Assembly: GCA_045544955.1 (NCBI GenBank)
Contig: JAZPZY010000042.1
Coordinates: 1-64,000 of the forward strand
Source: SIG701 sp045544955
Lineage (GTDB): Bacteria; Bacillota; Clostridia; Oscillospirales; CAG-272
DNA: 64,000 nucleotides
Direction of reading: 5' to 3'
A model generated the notes under the pieces. The model was not told the DNA's origin. It saw nothing but the letters and a program-made list of their open reading frames with translations, and made no database searches. This document shows, piece after piece, positions 1-6,640 of this stretch; the stretch's first letter is position 1, and the number at the start of each line of letters is the position of its first letter. The position numbers and the translations under genes are program-made.

Positions 1-15
1 TCAGCTTCGCTGACA

Positions 16-36
16 GCTCCCTTTACACAAGGGAGC
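16..36. repeat. GC-rich palindrome of the CTCCCT/AGGGAG type
   Basis: An 8-bp perfect inverted repeat (GCTCCCTT / AAGGGAGC, 5-nt loop) sits just after a second small palindrome, TCAGC-ttc-GCTGA, at 1-13. Similar CTCCCTC/GAGGGAG palindromes occur near 30.48 kb and 58.45 kb, so this looks like a dispersed intergenic repeat. It may also act as a terminator for a gene left of the window. Confidence 0.5.
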
Positions 37-103
37 CTTTGACACAAGATCATTCTACGCTGAATTTTTATTTGCTTTCTGCTCATCGGCAAAGCCTTTA
101 TGG

Positions 104-126
104 AACCCCGCCACTATGGCGGGGTT
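104..126 (+). terminator. Intrinsic terminator of a gene left of the window
   Basis: A 9-bp perfect GC-rich stem (AACCCCGCC / GGCGGGGTT) with a 5-nt loop is followed by TTTTC on the plus strand. No plus-strand gene precedes it here, so it probably closes a gene outside the window. Confidence 0.6.
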
Positions 127-144
127 TTCATAATACAAAAACAC

Positions 145-171
145 AGGACTGCCGACGCAAGCGGCAGTCCT
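145..171 (-). terminator. Terminator of the small sorting-signal-like gene
   Basis: A 10-bp perfect stem (AGGACTGCCG / CGGCAGTCCT, 7-nt loop) is followed on the minus strand by TGTGTTTTTG. It lies directly after the stop codon of the small minus-strand membrane-protein gene. Confidence 0.7.
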
Positions 172-188
172 GGCCTATTTTTCAAAAT

Positions 189-356
189 TCACTGTCTCGG
201 GCGACGGCTTTTCAAAAGAACAAAAATCATAAATGCGGCAATAAGGATCACCGCCACCACGATCATCATATTGATATCCCCGGTCTCAGGTGCCAGCGGC
301 ACCACCGTTCCCAAAAAGGCGGCGGCATATGTATAAACAAACAAAAGCAGATTCAT
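189..356 (-). CDS. Small (55 aa) membrane protein resembling a free-standing cell-wall sorting signal
   Basis: The predicted peptide has two hydrophobic segments. The second part reads like the C-terminal sorting signal of a sortase substrate: an LAPETGD motif, then about 20 hydrophobic residues, then a basic tail ending KSRRPRQ. There is no mature surface domain in front of it. A perfect promoter places the transcript start near 401, which rules out the upstream in-frame ATG at 419. The chosen ATG (preceded directly by an in-frame GTG) follows AAAGGA, with wide spacing. A strong hairpin terminator follows the stop. Promoter, ribosome site and terminator together argue that this tiny gene is real. 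Function is unknown. The LPXTG reading is weakened because the motif is LAPETG rather than LPxTG. Confidence 0.6.
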   Translation of the reverse strand: MNLLLFVYTYAAAFLGTVVPLAPETGDINMMIVVAVILIAAFMIFVLLKSRRPRQ

Positions 357-407
357 CACGGTACTGTATGGTTCCTTTCGCACAGATGCGGGATCTCCCC
401 TGCTATT

Positions 408-436
408 ATTATACCGCATCGCTTTATATTTGTCAA
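408..436 (-). promoter_or_regulatory. Promoter of the small sorting-signal-like gene
   Basis: On the minus strand TTGACA and TATAAT are separated by exactly 17 bp, a consensus vegetative promoter. It drives the 55-aa gene and shows that its longer in-frame start lies upstream of the transcript. Confidence 0.85.
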
Positions 437-542
437 CAAAATATGAACATTTTTATAATTTTTTTGTAATTCAGTGTGGATAAAAATTGCAAGACCTACA
501 AAAAGAGCGTTTTGATCTGTAAAGATCTCTGCGCGGCAGCGT

Positions 543-1181
543 TCATTTTTCTATATCGGTCCCGGTTTTCTCTATAAGCTTTATGGTATGCAGTTTCTGA
601 AAATTCAGAACACCCAGAGAAAAAACACAGGATATGATCATCATCGCAGCACTGAGGAATATGTATGTGCCTGTTTCATCCATCTCGGCTGAAATGAACA
701 GTGCGCCCAAAACCGCGCCGATACAGGCAGCGGCAGAAATCAGTCCGAAATGCAAATTCTTTTTTACCTTCAAATACCGTTTTTCTTTAAGATGATTTCC
801 CGTTGCCAGCAAAGATATACCGGCAGACACAAACGGCAAAGCAAGTGCCAGGTAACTGTACGGGATGTTCAGCAATTCCAGATAGATCGCGCCGGCAAGC
901 GCAAACATTATGGCTGATAATACTGAATCTGCCGCGTTAAACAGGATTCGTTTTTTCAGATTGAGTTTCCACGTAATCACAACAGCACATATGATAAGTA
1001 CAAAGGCACAGCTGTAAATAAGCGCGGAAACGACAGCCGTAAACCGGTTGTGAAAAAAGCCGAACACCCCTGCCAACATGCAAAACAAACTCATTGCAAC
1101 TGACTCAAGTATAATCTTTTTGGATGTTTTGGTTTCATCCACTCCGTATTTGATAAATGCTTTTGCGTTTCTGATATCCAT
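543..1181 (-). CDS. Six-helix integral membrane protein of unknown function
   Basis: A 212-aa protein with a short charged N-terminus (MDIRNAKAFIKYG) and about six hydrophobic segments in pairs, separated by short basic loops such as KLNLKKR and NHLKEKRYLKVKKN. I recognise no family motif. The start follows a strong GAGGAGG ribosome site. It lies 30 bp downstream of the zinc-ribbon gene on the same strand, so the two are probably cotranscribed. The charged interhelical loops suggest it sits in the cytoplasmic membrane with an even number of spans. No enzyme or transporter role can be assigned. Confidence 0.6.
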   Translation of the reverse strand: MDIRNAKAFIKYGVDETKTSKKIILESVAMSLFCMLAGVFGFFHNRFTAVVSALIYSCAFVLIICAVVITWKLNLKKRILFNAADSVLSAIMFALAGAIYLELLNIPYSYLALALPFVSAGISLLATGNHLKEKRYLKVKKNLHFGLISAAACIGAVLGALFISAEMDETGTYIFLSAAMMIISCVFSLGVLNFQKLHTIKLIEKTGTDIEK

Positions 1182-1211
1182 CCGGTTCCTCCTCAGACAA
1201 GTTATCTTTCC

Positions 1212-1622
1212 TCAAAACCACACCTGTACGTCGAACCGATGGGCACACCGGGGGCAGTTTGCCGTATGCTTGCCCCGGCGGCGGGGGAATTTCAAAACCG
1301 CCTTGCAGTGGGGGCATTTCCGGTACACGGACGTCCGCACGTCCCGCACGCGGTGAAACTGCAGTTTGCAGAAATCTTTCACGGGACGCCACACCTTCAG
1401 AAATATCTCATTCTCCCGGCGGCGGCGGGACAGATTCCGGGAAAACACCCGGTACGTCATATAGATCAGTACCGCCCAGGAAAGAAGGGGAAATATCCAC
1501 TCTCCCGTAAAGGAATACAGCAGGTGAAGGACAAACCATCCCGCCAGCAAAGCGTAATATAAAGCGTCCGTACCGTATCTGCCGTACATAAAGGAGGCCA
1601 GCTTATATTTCCAGTTCTGCAT
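1212..1622 (-). CDS. Zinc-ribbon membrane protein
   Basis: A 136-aa protein. Two adjacent hydrophobic segments in the N-terminal half are followed by a very basic stretch (RNLSRRRREN). The C-terminal zinc ribbon has the pattern CPHC-x14-CPRC, with the sequence CPHCKAVLKFPRRRGKH then CPRCAHRF. I chose the ATG giving MQNWKYK because GGAGTG lies 10 nt upstream; a longer in-frame ATG has no ribosome site. Such small two-helix zinc-ribbon proteins are common and uncharacterised in Clostridia. It diverges from the prolyl-tRNA editing gene and is followed closely by the six-helix membrane gene, probably in one transcript. Confidence 0.65.
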   Translation of the reverse strand: MQNWKYKLASFMYGRYGTDALYYALLAGWFVLHLLYSFTGEWIFPLLSWAVLIYMTYRVFSRNLSRRRRENEIFLKVWRPVKDFCKLQFHRVRDVRTSVYRKCPHCKAVLKFPRRRGKHTANCPRCAHRFDVQVWF

Positions 1623-1733
1623 AAAGTATACACTCCGATTTTTCTTTGATGCAGACAGTATACTACCATTTTTCGCACGGGTGATGAACAAAGACCGCAT
1701 CACTTGTAAACTTTCAAAGGAAAGCCGGCACTA

Positions 1734-1762
1734 TTGCAAAATTCTTTCCGCTGTGGTATAAT
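1734..1762 (+). promoter_or_regulatory. Promoter of the prolyl-tRNA editing gene
   Basis: TTGCAA and TATAAT with a 17-bp spacer; the -10 is preceded by TGTGG, the Gram-positive TRTG extension. AGGAG lies just before the ATG of the gene downstream. Confidence 0.85.
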
Positions 1763-1804
1763 AATAAGGTTACATACGACAAAATTCGTCTCAGGAGAAA
1801 AAAT

Positions 1805-2353
1805 ATGTCTCTCGAAATTCTGCACGGCAATCCGGGCGATCCGAACCGCATCCCGGCGGAGGTGGAAACCTACGAGCTGCTTGACGCATTGGGCATTCCC
1901 TATGACCGTATCGATCACGAGGCGGCGTTTACCATTGAAGCATGCACCCAAATTGACGAAGCCTTCGGCACGCCCATGTGCAAAAATCTGTTTCTCCGGA
2001 ACAGCAACGGCTCCCAGCTGTACCTGCTTCTCATGCCGGGGGATAAGCCTTTCAAAACGAAAGAACTGTCCGCACAGATCGGCTCTACCCGTCTTTCCTT
2101 TGCGGATGCGGAAAAGATGCAGTCCCATCTGGGCGTCACTCCCGGCTCGGTCACCGTTCTGGGGCTTGCCTATGATACGGAAAACGAAGTACAGCTGCTG
2201 ATCGACGAGGACGTACTGCGGGAAGACTACATCTGCTGTCACCCCTGCATAAATACCAGCAGTCTCCGCATCAAAACGGCGGATATTCTCACAAAATTCC
2301 TGCCTGCGGTACACCATACGCCGCAGACCGTAAAGCTGACGGGGATCGTTTAA
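1805..2353 (+). CDS. proX: Prolyl-tRNA editing protein (ProX/YbaK-EbsC family)
   Basis: A 182-aa protein of the YbaK/EbsC superfamily, most like stand-alone ProX (PrdX-type) trans-editing deacylases, which hydrolyse mischarged Ala-tRNA(Pro) in the cytoplasm. It starts with an EVETYELLDALGIPYDRIDH segment and continues with EACTQIDEAFGTPMCKNLFL and a KPFKTKELSAQIG segment with conserved basic residues. Near the end it has CCHPCINTSSLRIKTADIL, the typical C-terminal signature of this group. Length matches the family. It has its own consensus promoter and an AGGAG site. Its stop overlaps by 4 bp the stop of the convergent ArsR gene. Editing substrate is inferred from family membership only. Confidence 0.88.
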   Translation: MSLEILHGNPGDPNRIPAEVETYELLDALGIPYDRIDHEAAFTIEACTQIDEAFGTPMCKNLFLRNSNGSQLYLLLMPGDKPFKTKELSAQIGSTRLSFADAEKMQSHLGVTPGSVTVLGLAYDTENEVQLLIDEDVLREDYICCHPCINTSSLRIKTADILTKFLPAVHHTPQTVKLTGIV

Positions 2354-2895
2354 CGGAGTCGTATATACTTTTCGTGATCCCGGCTCATAAGGCCCACACT
2401 TATAAACTCACGTCTAAGATAGCATACATCCTCGTGAATCGGTCGGAGAAGCTCGTTTACCTCCATCTCCGTATACACTCGCCCCTCTTCAAACAGCATA
2501 TGCGCCAGGTATTCCCACAGGATTTCCCTTTTTTTCAGTTGAGACGGAATGGAAACCAATCGTCCGCCCACGAAGAAGCGGGACACTACCTGCTGACGGT
2601 AGGATTCTCCGCCGTCATCGGGAGCGATCTCTGCGGCAGGAAGACAGTCAAGAATCGTCCGCCTCATAACCGCATCTTCCAATGAATAGATCATGTAATA
2701 CTGTGTGCGGCTGCACTTCACAAGCCCGGCGGACTCCAGTTTTTTCATATGAAAACTTACCGTTCCCGGTGTCAGCGACAGCCGGCTGGCAATGAGTTCC
2801 ACATAAGAATCGCCCTCGGACAGGATGCGAAGAATAGACAACCGTGTACCGTCGCCAAGACATTTGAACAGTGCTATGGATTCTTCCGTAGTCAT
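2350..2895 (-). CDS. ArsR-type winged-helix regulator with C-terminal DUF2087
   Basis: A 181-aa transcription factor. Residues about 5-85 form an ArsR/SmtB winged helix (ECLGDGTRLSILRI-like start, then LTPGTVSFHMKKLESAGLV as the recognition region). The C-terminal 60 residues match DUF2087 (a KREILWEYLAHMLFEEGRVYTE core, with VNELLRPIHED following). No clustered Cys/His metal site is visible, so it is probably not a classical metal sensor. The chosen ATG follows GGAGG and overlaps the stop of the upstream gene as ATGA, so the two are translationally coupled. Two palindromes around the shared promoter suggest autorepression. The inducing signal is unknown. Confidence 0.85.
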   Translation of the reverse strand: MTTEESIALFKCLGDGTRLSILRILSEGDSYVELIASRLSLTPGTVSFHMKKLESAGLVKCSRTQYYMIYSLEDAVMRRTILDCLPAAEIAPDDGGESYRQQVVSRFFVGGRLVSIPSQLKKREILWEYLAHMLFEEGRVYTEMEVNELLRPIHEDVCYLRREFISVGLMSRDHEKYIRLR

Positions 2896-3371
2896 TGCAC
2901 ACCTCCGATTTTGTTTTCGCGTGCAAAGTTCTCCCAAAGCTGCAGAATCTCTCCGGTTATACCGGCGATCACCCTGGCCTCAAAGATTGCGTCCGGTACA
3001 TCCGTATCCTTTGCCTCACTGAGAAATTTTGTCCGCGGATCATGGAAATTGTACCGCACCATCCATACGGAAAATGCATAGGCAAGGAATGCTTGCTGTT
3101 CCTCCGGTGCCATTTTCTCGTACGCAGTCCGATAATGGCCGAACATTTCCGGATGATCGGAAAAAATCCGCCGATGTGCCACTGCATTAAAGTTTCCGCA
3201 GAAATCAAAACGACAGAACGAGGCACAATGATTCGCAATATTTTTGGCAATCATCAGTGCACGCTTTTCCGTACTGGCTTCTGCGGGCAGAGCATCAAAC
3301 CGTGCCGTAATCTCTCCTTGCTTCTCTTTGGCAATTCGCTCCATTTCTGCACGAATTTCTTTTTGTGTCAT
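2892..3371 (-). CDS. Uncharacterised protein coupled to the ArsR/DUF2087 regulator
   Basis: A 159-aa soluble, mostly helical protein that I do not recognise. It has a charged N-terminal helix (KEIRAEMERIAKEKQGEI), a Cys/Phe-rich middle (NHCASFCRFDFCGNF) and an aromatic region (SVWMVRYNFHDPR). The ATG chosen lies 11 nt after AAGGAGG; an in-frame GTG four codons upstream directly abuts the ribosome site and is less likely. It is the first gene of a two-gene operon, and its stop overlaps the start of the regulator. Such pairing suggests that the regulator controls this protein, or that the protein modulates the regulator. Neither can be shown from sequence. Confidence 0.65.
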   Translation of the reverse strand: MTQKEIRAEMERIAKEKQGEITARFDALPAEASTEKRALMIAKNIANHCASFCRFDFCGNFNAVAHRRIFSDHPEMFGHYRTAYEKMAPEEQQAFLAYAFSVWMVRYNFHDPRTKFLSEAKDTDVPDAIFEARVIAGITGEILQLWENFARENKIGGVQ

Positions 3372-3401
3372 CACAAGATGCACCTCCTTTATTTGTTATA
3401 C

Positions 3402-3418
3402 TGATGTTATACACATCA
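3402..3418. promoter_or_regulatory. Inverted repeat over the -10 of the ArsR operon (candidate operator)
   Basis: TGATGT-tatac-ACATCA, a perfect 6-bp inverted repeat, covers the -10 hexamer of the regulator operon. Its position would let a bound dimer block RNA polymerase. It is a candidate autoregulatory site. Confidence 0.45.
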
Positions 3419-3434
3419 AATCACTTTTTGTCAA
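3406..3434 (-). promoter_or_regulatory. Promoter of the ArsR/DUF2087 operon
   Basis: Minus-strand TTGACA and TATAAC with a 17-bp spacer, followed by AAAGGAGG and the first gene of the operon. Confidence 0.8.
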
Positions 3435-3438
3435 TATC

Positions 3439-3460
3439 TATTTTGATATTTATCAAAATA
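3439..3460. promoter_or_regulatory. Perfect 10-bp-arm palindrome upstream of the ArsR operon promoter
   Basis: The arms TATTTTGATA and TATCAAAATA flank a 2-nt centre. The palindrome lies immediately upstream of the -35 of the ArsR operon, and the AT-rich TCAAA/TTTGA core is typical of winged-helix operators. It could also sit in the upstream region of the divergent his promoter. Confidence 0.55.
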
Positions 3461-3493
3461 TTTTTTGCAGCATATTTTTTCTAAAAACTTTAT

Positions 3494-3513
3494 CGCTTTA
3501 CTTGACTAAAGCG
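3494..3513. promoter_or_regulatory. Inverted repeat overlapping the his operon -35 (candidate operator)
   Basis: CGCTTTA-cttgac-TAAAGCG is a perfect 7-bp inverted repeat whose 6-nt centre contains most of the -35 hexamer. A further CTAAAG follows directly. Occupancy would compete with polymerase, so this is the best candidate for a his-operon repressor site. The 5' leader is only about 35 nt, which leaves no room for a T-box. Confidence 0.5.
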
Positions 3514-3530
3514 CTAAAGTGTGGTATACT
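3502..3530 (+). promoter_or_regulatory. his operon promoter
   Basis: TTGACT and TATACT with a 17-bp spacer and a TGTGG extension upstream of the -10. The predicted start leaves a leader of about 35 nt before hisZ. Confidence 0.85.
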
Positions 3531-3571
3531 GTACCGGTGAGAATCTTTATTCCATAGTTTGAGGTAGAAAA

Positions 3572-4693
3572 ATGGATATTACTTGTGCATCCATGGGCAG
3601 TGAGCGCGCAGTGTCCGCACTGCGAGATCTGTACAGCAGATACGGCTATGCCCGGTTTAAAATGAGTAAATTTGAAGAATACGATCTGTACGCCCGGAAC
3701 AAGAACTTTCTCCGGGGCGACAGCATCATCACGTTCACAGGTGGCGGCGGAAAGCTGATGGCTCTCCGGCCCGACGTAACGCTGTCCATCGTAAAAAACG
3801 CACGCAGCGGTGCGGCATCGGAAAAGGTATACTACACGGAAAACGTATACCGTGAATCGAAAGACAGCCACGAGATCTCCGAGATCATGCAGGTAGGTCT
3901 GGAGTGCATCGGCGAGATCGATCTGTACCAGACCGGTGAGGTAATTCTGCTGGCGGTACAAAGCCTTGCCGCCATCGGGGAAAATTATATTCTGGATATT
4001 TCCCACATGGGATTTCTCTCTGCCCTTCTGGATGAGACCGGTGCGAAGGATGACGTACGTGAAGCACTGATCGGATGCATCCGGGAGAAGAACGCACACG
4101 GCATTGCCGCCGTCTGCAAAGAGGCCGGCATTTCCGATGATGCCGCCGCCCGGCTGACCACGGCGGCCACCATTTACGGTCCCTTTGCACAGGCTCTCGT
4201 ACAACTGCGTGCCATCAGCACGGGCGAGGCGGAAAACGCAGCGCTGGACGAGCTGGAGGCCGTACATTCCGTACTGGATGCGGCAGGATGTGCCGCCCAC
4301 GTGAATCTGGATTTCTCCACCGTCAACGATATGTCCTATTACAACGGCATCATCCTCAGCGGATTCATTGAAGGGATCCCCAATGCGGTGCTTGCCGGCG
4401 GACGGTATGACAATCTGCTTCACAAAATGGGAAAGGACAGCGGTGCCATCGGCTTTGCGGTGTATTTGGATCTTTTGGAACGGTACAACAGGGCGGAGCG
4501 CGGATACGATGCGGATATTCTTTTACTGTACGACGAATCCACCGATGCGGCGGCACTGACTAAGGCGGTAAAAATGCTGGGAGACAGCGGAAAGACAGTC
4601 CGTGCCCAGCGGCGGATCCCGGAAGGATTCCGTTACCGTCAGCTTCTCACCATGAAAGACAGGGGGCTTGAGATTCTTGAAACCAATGATTAA
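3572..4693 (+). CDS. hisZ: ATP phosphoribosyltransferase regulatory subunit HisZ
   Basis: A 373-aa class II histidyl-tRNA-synthetase paralogue that lacks aminoacylation activity and serves as the regulatory, activity-conferring partner of short-form HisG. The HisRS-like fold is seen in a motif-2-like region (FTGGGGKLMALRPDVTLSI, then YYTENVYRESKDSHEISE with a QVGLECIGE core) and in a late active-site-like block (YYNGIILSGFIEGI followed by LAGGRYDNLL). The anticodon-binding domain typical of true HisRS is reduced to a short C-terminal piece. It is the first gene of the his operon, behind a GAGG site. Its end overlaps the hisG start by 8 bp, which fits the obligate HisZ-HisG partnership. Confidence 0.93.
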   Translation: MDITCASMGSERAVSALRDLYSRYGYARFKMSKFEEYDLYARNKNFLRGDSIITFTGGGGKLMALRPDVTLSIVKNARSGAASEKVYYTENVYRESKDSHEISEIMQVGLECIGEIDLYQTGEVILLAVQSLAAIGENYILDISHMGFLSALLDETGAKDDVREALIGCIREKNAHGIAAVCKEAGISDDAAARLTTAATIYGPFAQALVQLRAISTGEAENAALDELEAVHSVLDAAGCAAHVNLDFSTVNDMSYYNGIILSGFIEGIPNAVLAGGRYDNLLHKMGKDSGAIGFAVYLDLLERYNRAERGYDADILLLYDESTDAAALTKAVKMLGDSGKTVRAQRRIPEGFRYRQLLTMKDRGLEILETND

Positions 4694-5327
4694 CATCGCT
4701 CTGCCCAAGGGCAGACTTGGCGAATCGGTATACGAAACCTTTGAAAAAGCAGGATACGGATGCCCTGCGTTGCGGGAAGGCGGACGCCGGCTGATTTTTG
4801 AATCGGAAGAGACGGGCGTGCGGTACTTCTGGGTAAAGCCCTCTGACGTGGCCATCTACGTGGAACGGGGTGCGGCGGACATCGGCGTGGCCGGCAAGGA
4901 CATTCTTTTGGAGTACGCCCCCGATGTATACGAGCTCCTCGATCTGGGCGTGGGCAAATGCCGCATGGCCGTTGCCGCCAAAAACGGATTCCGCTACGAC
5001 GGCGGAAAGACGCTGCGTGTGGCCACGAAATTCGTGAACATTGCCCGCTCGTTTTACAACGAGCAGAGCCGGGATATCGACATCATCAAGCTGAACGGCT
5101 CCATTGAGCTGGCACCGATCCTGGGGCTCTCCGACGTGATCGTGGACATCGTGGAAACGGGAACGACCCTGAAGGAGAACGATCTTTCCGTCATTGAAAC
5201 CATCGTTCCCATCAGTGCCCGGCTTATCGCCAACAAGGTGAGCTACAAATTCCATCACGACGCCATCACGGCACTTTCGGAAAAAATTGCGGCACTGACG
5301 GCCGCCCGGGCGGAAAACGCCAAATAA
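4686..5327 (+). CDS. hisG: ATP phosphoribosyltransferase catalytic subunit, short form
   Basis: A 213-aa HisGs-type enzyme that catalyses the first step of histidine synthesis, condensing ATP with PRPP. It begins MINIALPKGRLGES, the conserved N-terminus; an ATG six codons upstream is also in frame but would give an atypical extension. Other blocks include FVKPSDVAIYVERGAADIG-like ligand contacts (here WVKPSDVAIYVERGAADIG) and DIVETGTTLKEN, the PRPP-binding loop. The C-terminal regulatory domain of long HisG is absent, as expected where HisZ is present. Overlap with hisZ indicates translational coupling. Confidence 0.94.
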   Translation: MINIALPKGRLGESVYETFEKAGYGCPALREGGRRLIFESEETGVRYFWVKPSDVAIYVERGAADIGVAGKDILLEYAPDVYELLDLGVGKCRMAVAAKNGFRYDGGKTLRVATKFVNIARSFYNEQSRDIDIIKLNGSIELAPILGLSDVIVDIVETGTTLKENDLSVIETIVPISARLIANKVSYKFHHDAITALSEKIAALTAARAENAK

Positions 5328-5341
5328 TCGGAGGACACGAT

Positions 5342-6640
5342 ATGATACAGATATTCAAAAAAGGCACCGTTTCCGACGGGGAGATCTTTGCAAGAGACAA
5401 TTCTGCCGCCGACGTTTCCGCCGCTGTTTCGGAAATTATAGAAACGGTACGAAAAGACGGCGACGCCGCTCTTCGGATGTACTCAGAGAAGTTCGACCGG
5501 GCCACCCTTTCCGCCATTGAAGTGACGGATGAGGAGATCGACGAAGCATTCCGGAAGACCGATCCGAAGCTGCTTACCATTATGAAAAAGGCGGCGGAGA
5601 ATATCACTGCATTCCACGAGCATCAGAAGCGGTCCAGTTTCGTCATCAGTGAAAAGCCGGGCATCGTGCTGGGGCAGAAGGTGATTCCCCTGGCCAAGGT
5701 AGGTCTGTACGTCCCCGGCGGCACGGCAAGCTATCCCTCCTCCGTGCTGATGAACTGCCTGCCGGCAAAGATTGCCGGGGTTGGCGAGATCGTTATGGTA
5801 TCCCCGCCCACCTATGAGGGCGGCAAGATCAATCCCGTGATTCTGGCGGCGGCAAAGATCGCCGGCGTAGGTCGGATCTTCAAGGTAGGCGGTGCCCAGG
5901 CAATCGCCGCTTTGGCTTACGGCACGGAAACGATCCCCCAGGTGGATAAGATCGTAGGTCCCGGCAACGCCTTTGTTGCGGAGGCAAAAAAGCAGGTATT
6001 CGGTCAGGTGGGCATTGACATGATCGCCGGTCCCAGCGAGATTCTGGTGATTGCGGACGGCACCTCCGATCCCCGTATCGTAGCGGCAGATCTGCTTTCC
6101 CAGGCGGAGCACGACCGGCTGGCAAGTGCCGTTCTGGTAACGGACAGCGAATCCCTTGCCAAAGCGGTACAGGCAGAGCTGGAGGTACAGATCGACGCAT
6201 TGCCCCGCCGTGAGATCGCCCGTGCATCCATCGACAATAACGGCAAGATCATCCTCTGCACCTCCATTCCGGAAGCCATCGCCATTGCCAACCGCATCGC
6301 GCCGGAGCATCTGGAACTGTCCGTAGACAATCCCTTTGATTATCTGGACGCCATCACCAACGCCGGCTCCATCTTCCTCGGAAAGAACTGCCCCGAGGCC
6401 CTGGGTGATTACTTTGCCGGTCCCAACCATACCCTCCCCACCAGCGGAACGGCAAGGTTCTCCAGCCCTCTCTCCGTGGATGACTTCGTGAAAAAGTCCG
6501 CATTCAGCTACTACACGGCAGACGCACTTTCTGCCGTGGCGGACGATATTGCCTATTTCGCCGAGGCGGAAGGCCTGTCCGCACACGCACGCAGTGCCAC
6601 CGCACGGAAATCCGGAAAGAAAACGGAGGCTGACGCATGA
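5342..6640 (+). CDS. hisD: Histidinol dehydrogenase
   Basis: A 432-aa zinc enzyme that oxidises histidinol to histidine in two NAD-dependent steps. Visible family blocks are VPGGTASYPSSVLMN, the long IVGPGNAFVAEAKKQ stretch, AGPSEILVIADG, the metal-site segment LLSQAEHDRL near residue 253, IAPEHLEL near residue 322 with the catalytic Glu-His pair, and GPNHTLPTSGTARF. Length is normal. A strong CGGAGGA site precedes it, and the hisC start overlaps its stop as ATGA. Confidence 0.95.
   Translation: MIQIFKKGTVSDGEIFARDNSAADVSAAVSEIIETVRKDGDAALRMYSEKFDRATLSAIEVTDEEIDEAFRKTDPKLLTIMKKAAENITAFHEHQKRSSFVISEKPGIVLGQKVIPLAKVGLYVPGGTASYPSSVLMNCLPAKIAGVGEIVMVSPPTYEGGKINPVILAAAKIAGVGRIFKVGGAQAIAALAYGTETIPQVDKIVGPGNAFVAEAKKQVFGQVGIDMIAGPSEILVIADGTSDPRIVAADLLSQAEHDRLASAVLVTDSESLAKAVQAELEVQIDALPRREIARASIDNNGKIILCTSIPEAIAIANRIAPEHLELSVDNPFDYLDAITNAGSIFLGKNCPEALGDYFAGPNHTLPTSGTARFSSPLSVDDFVKKSAFSYYTADALSAVADDIAYFAEAEGLSAHARSATARKSGKKTEADA

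Noticed and set aside
3531..3571. T-box or leader-peptide attenuator before hisZ
   Set aside because: The transcribed leader is only about 35 nt, with no specifier loop, antiterminator or terminator.
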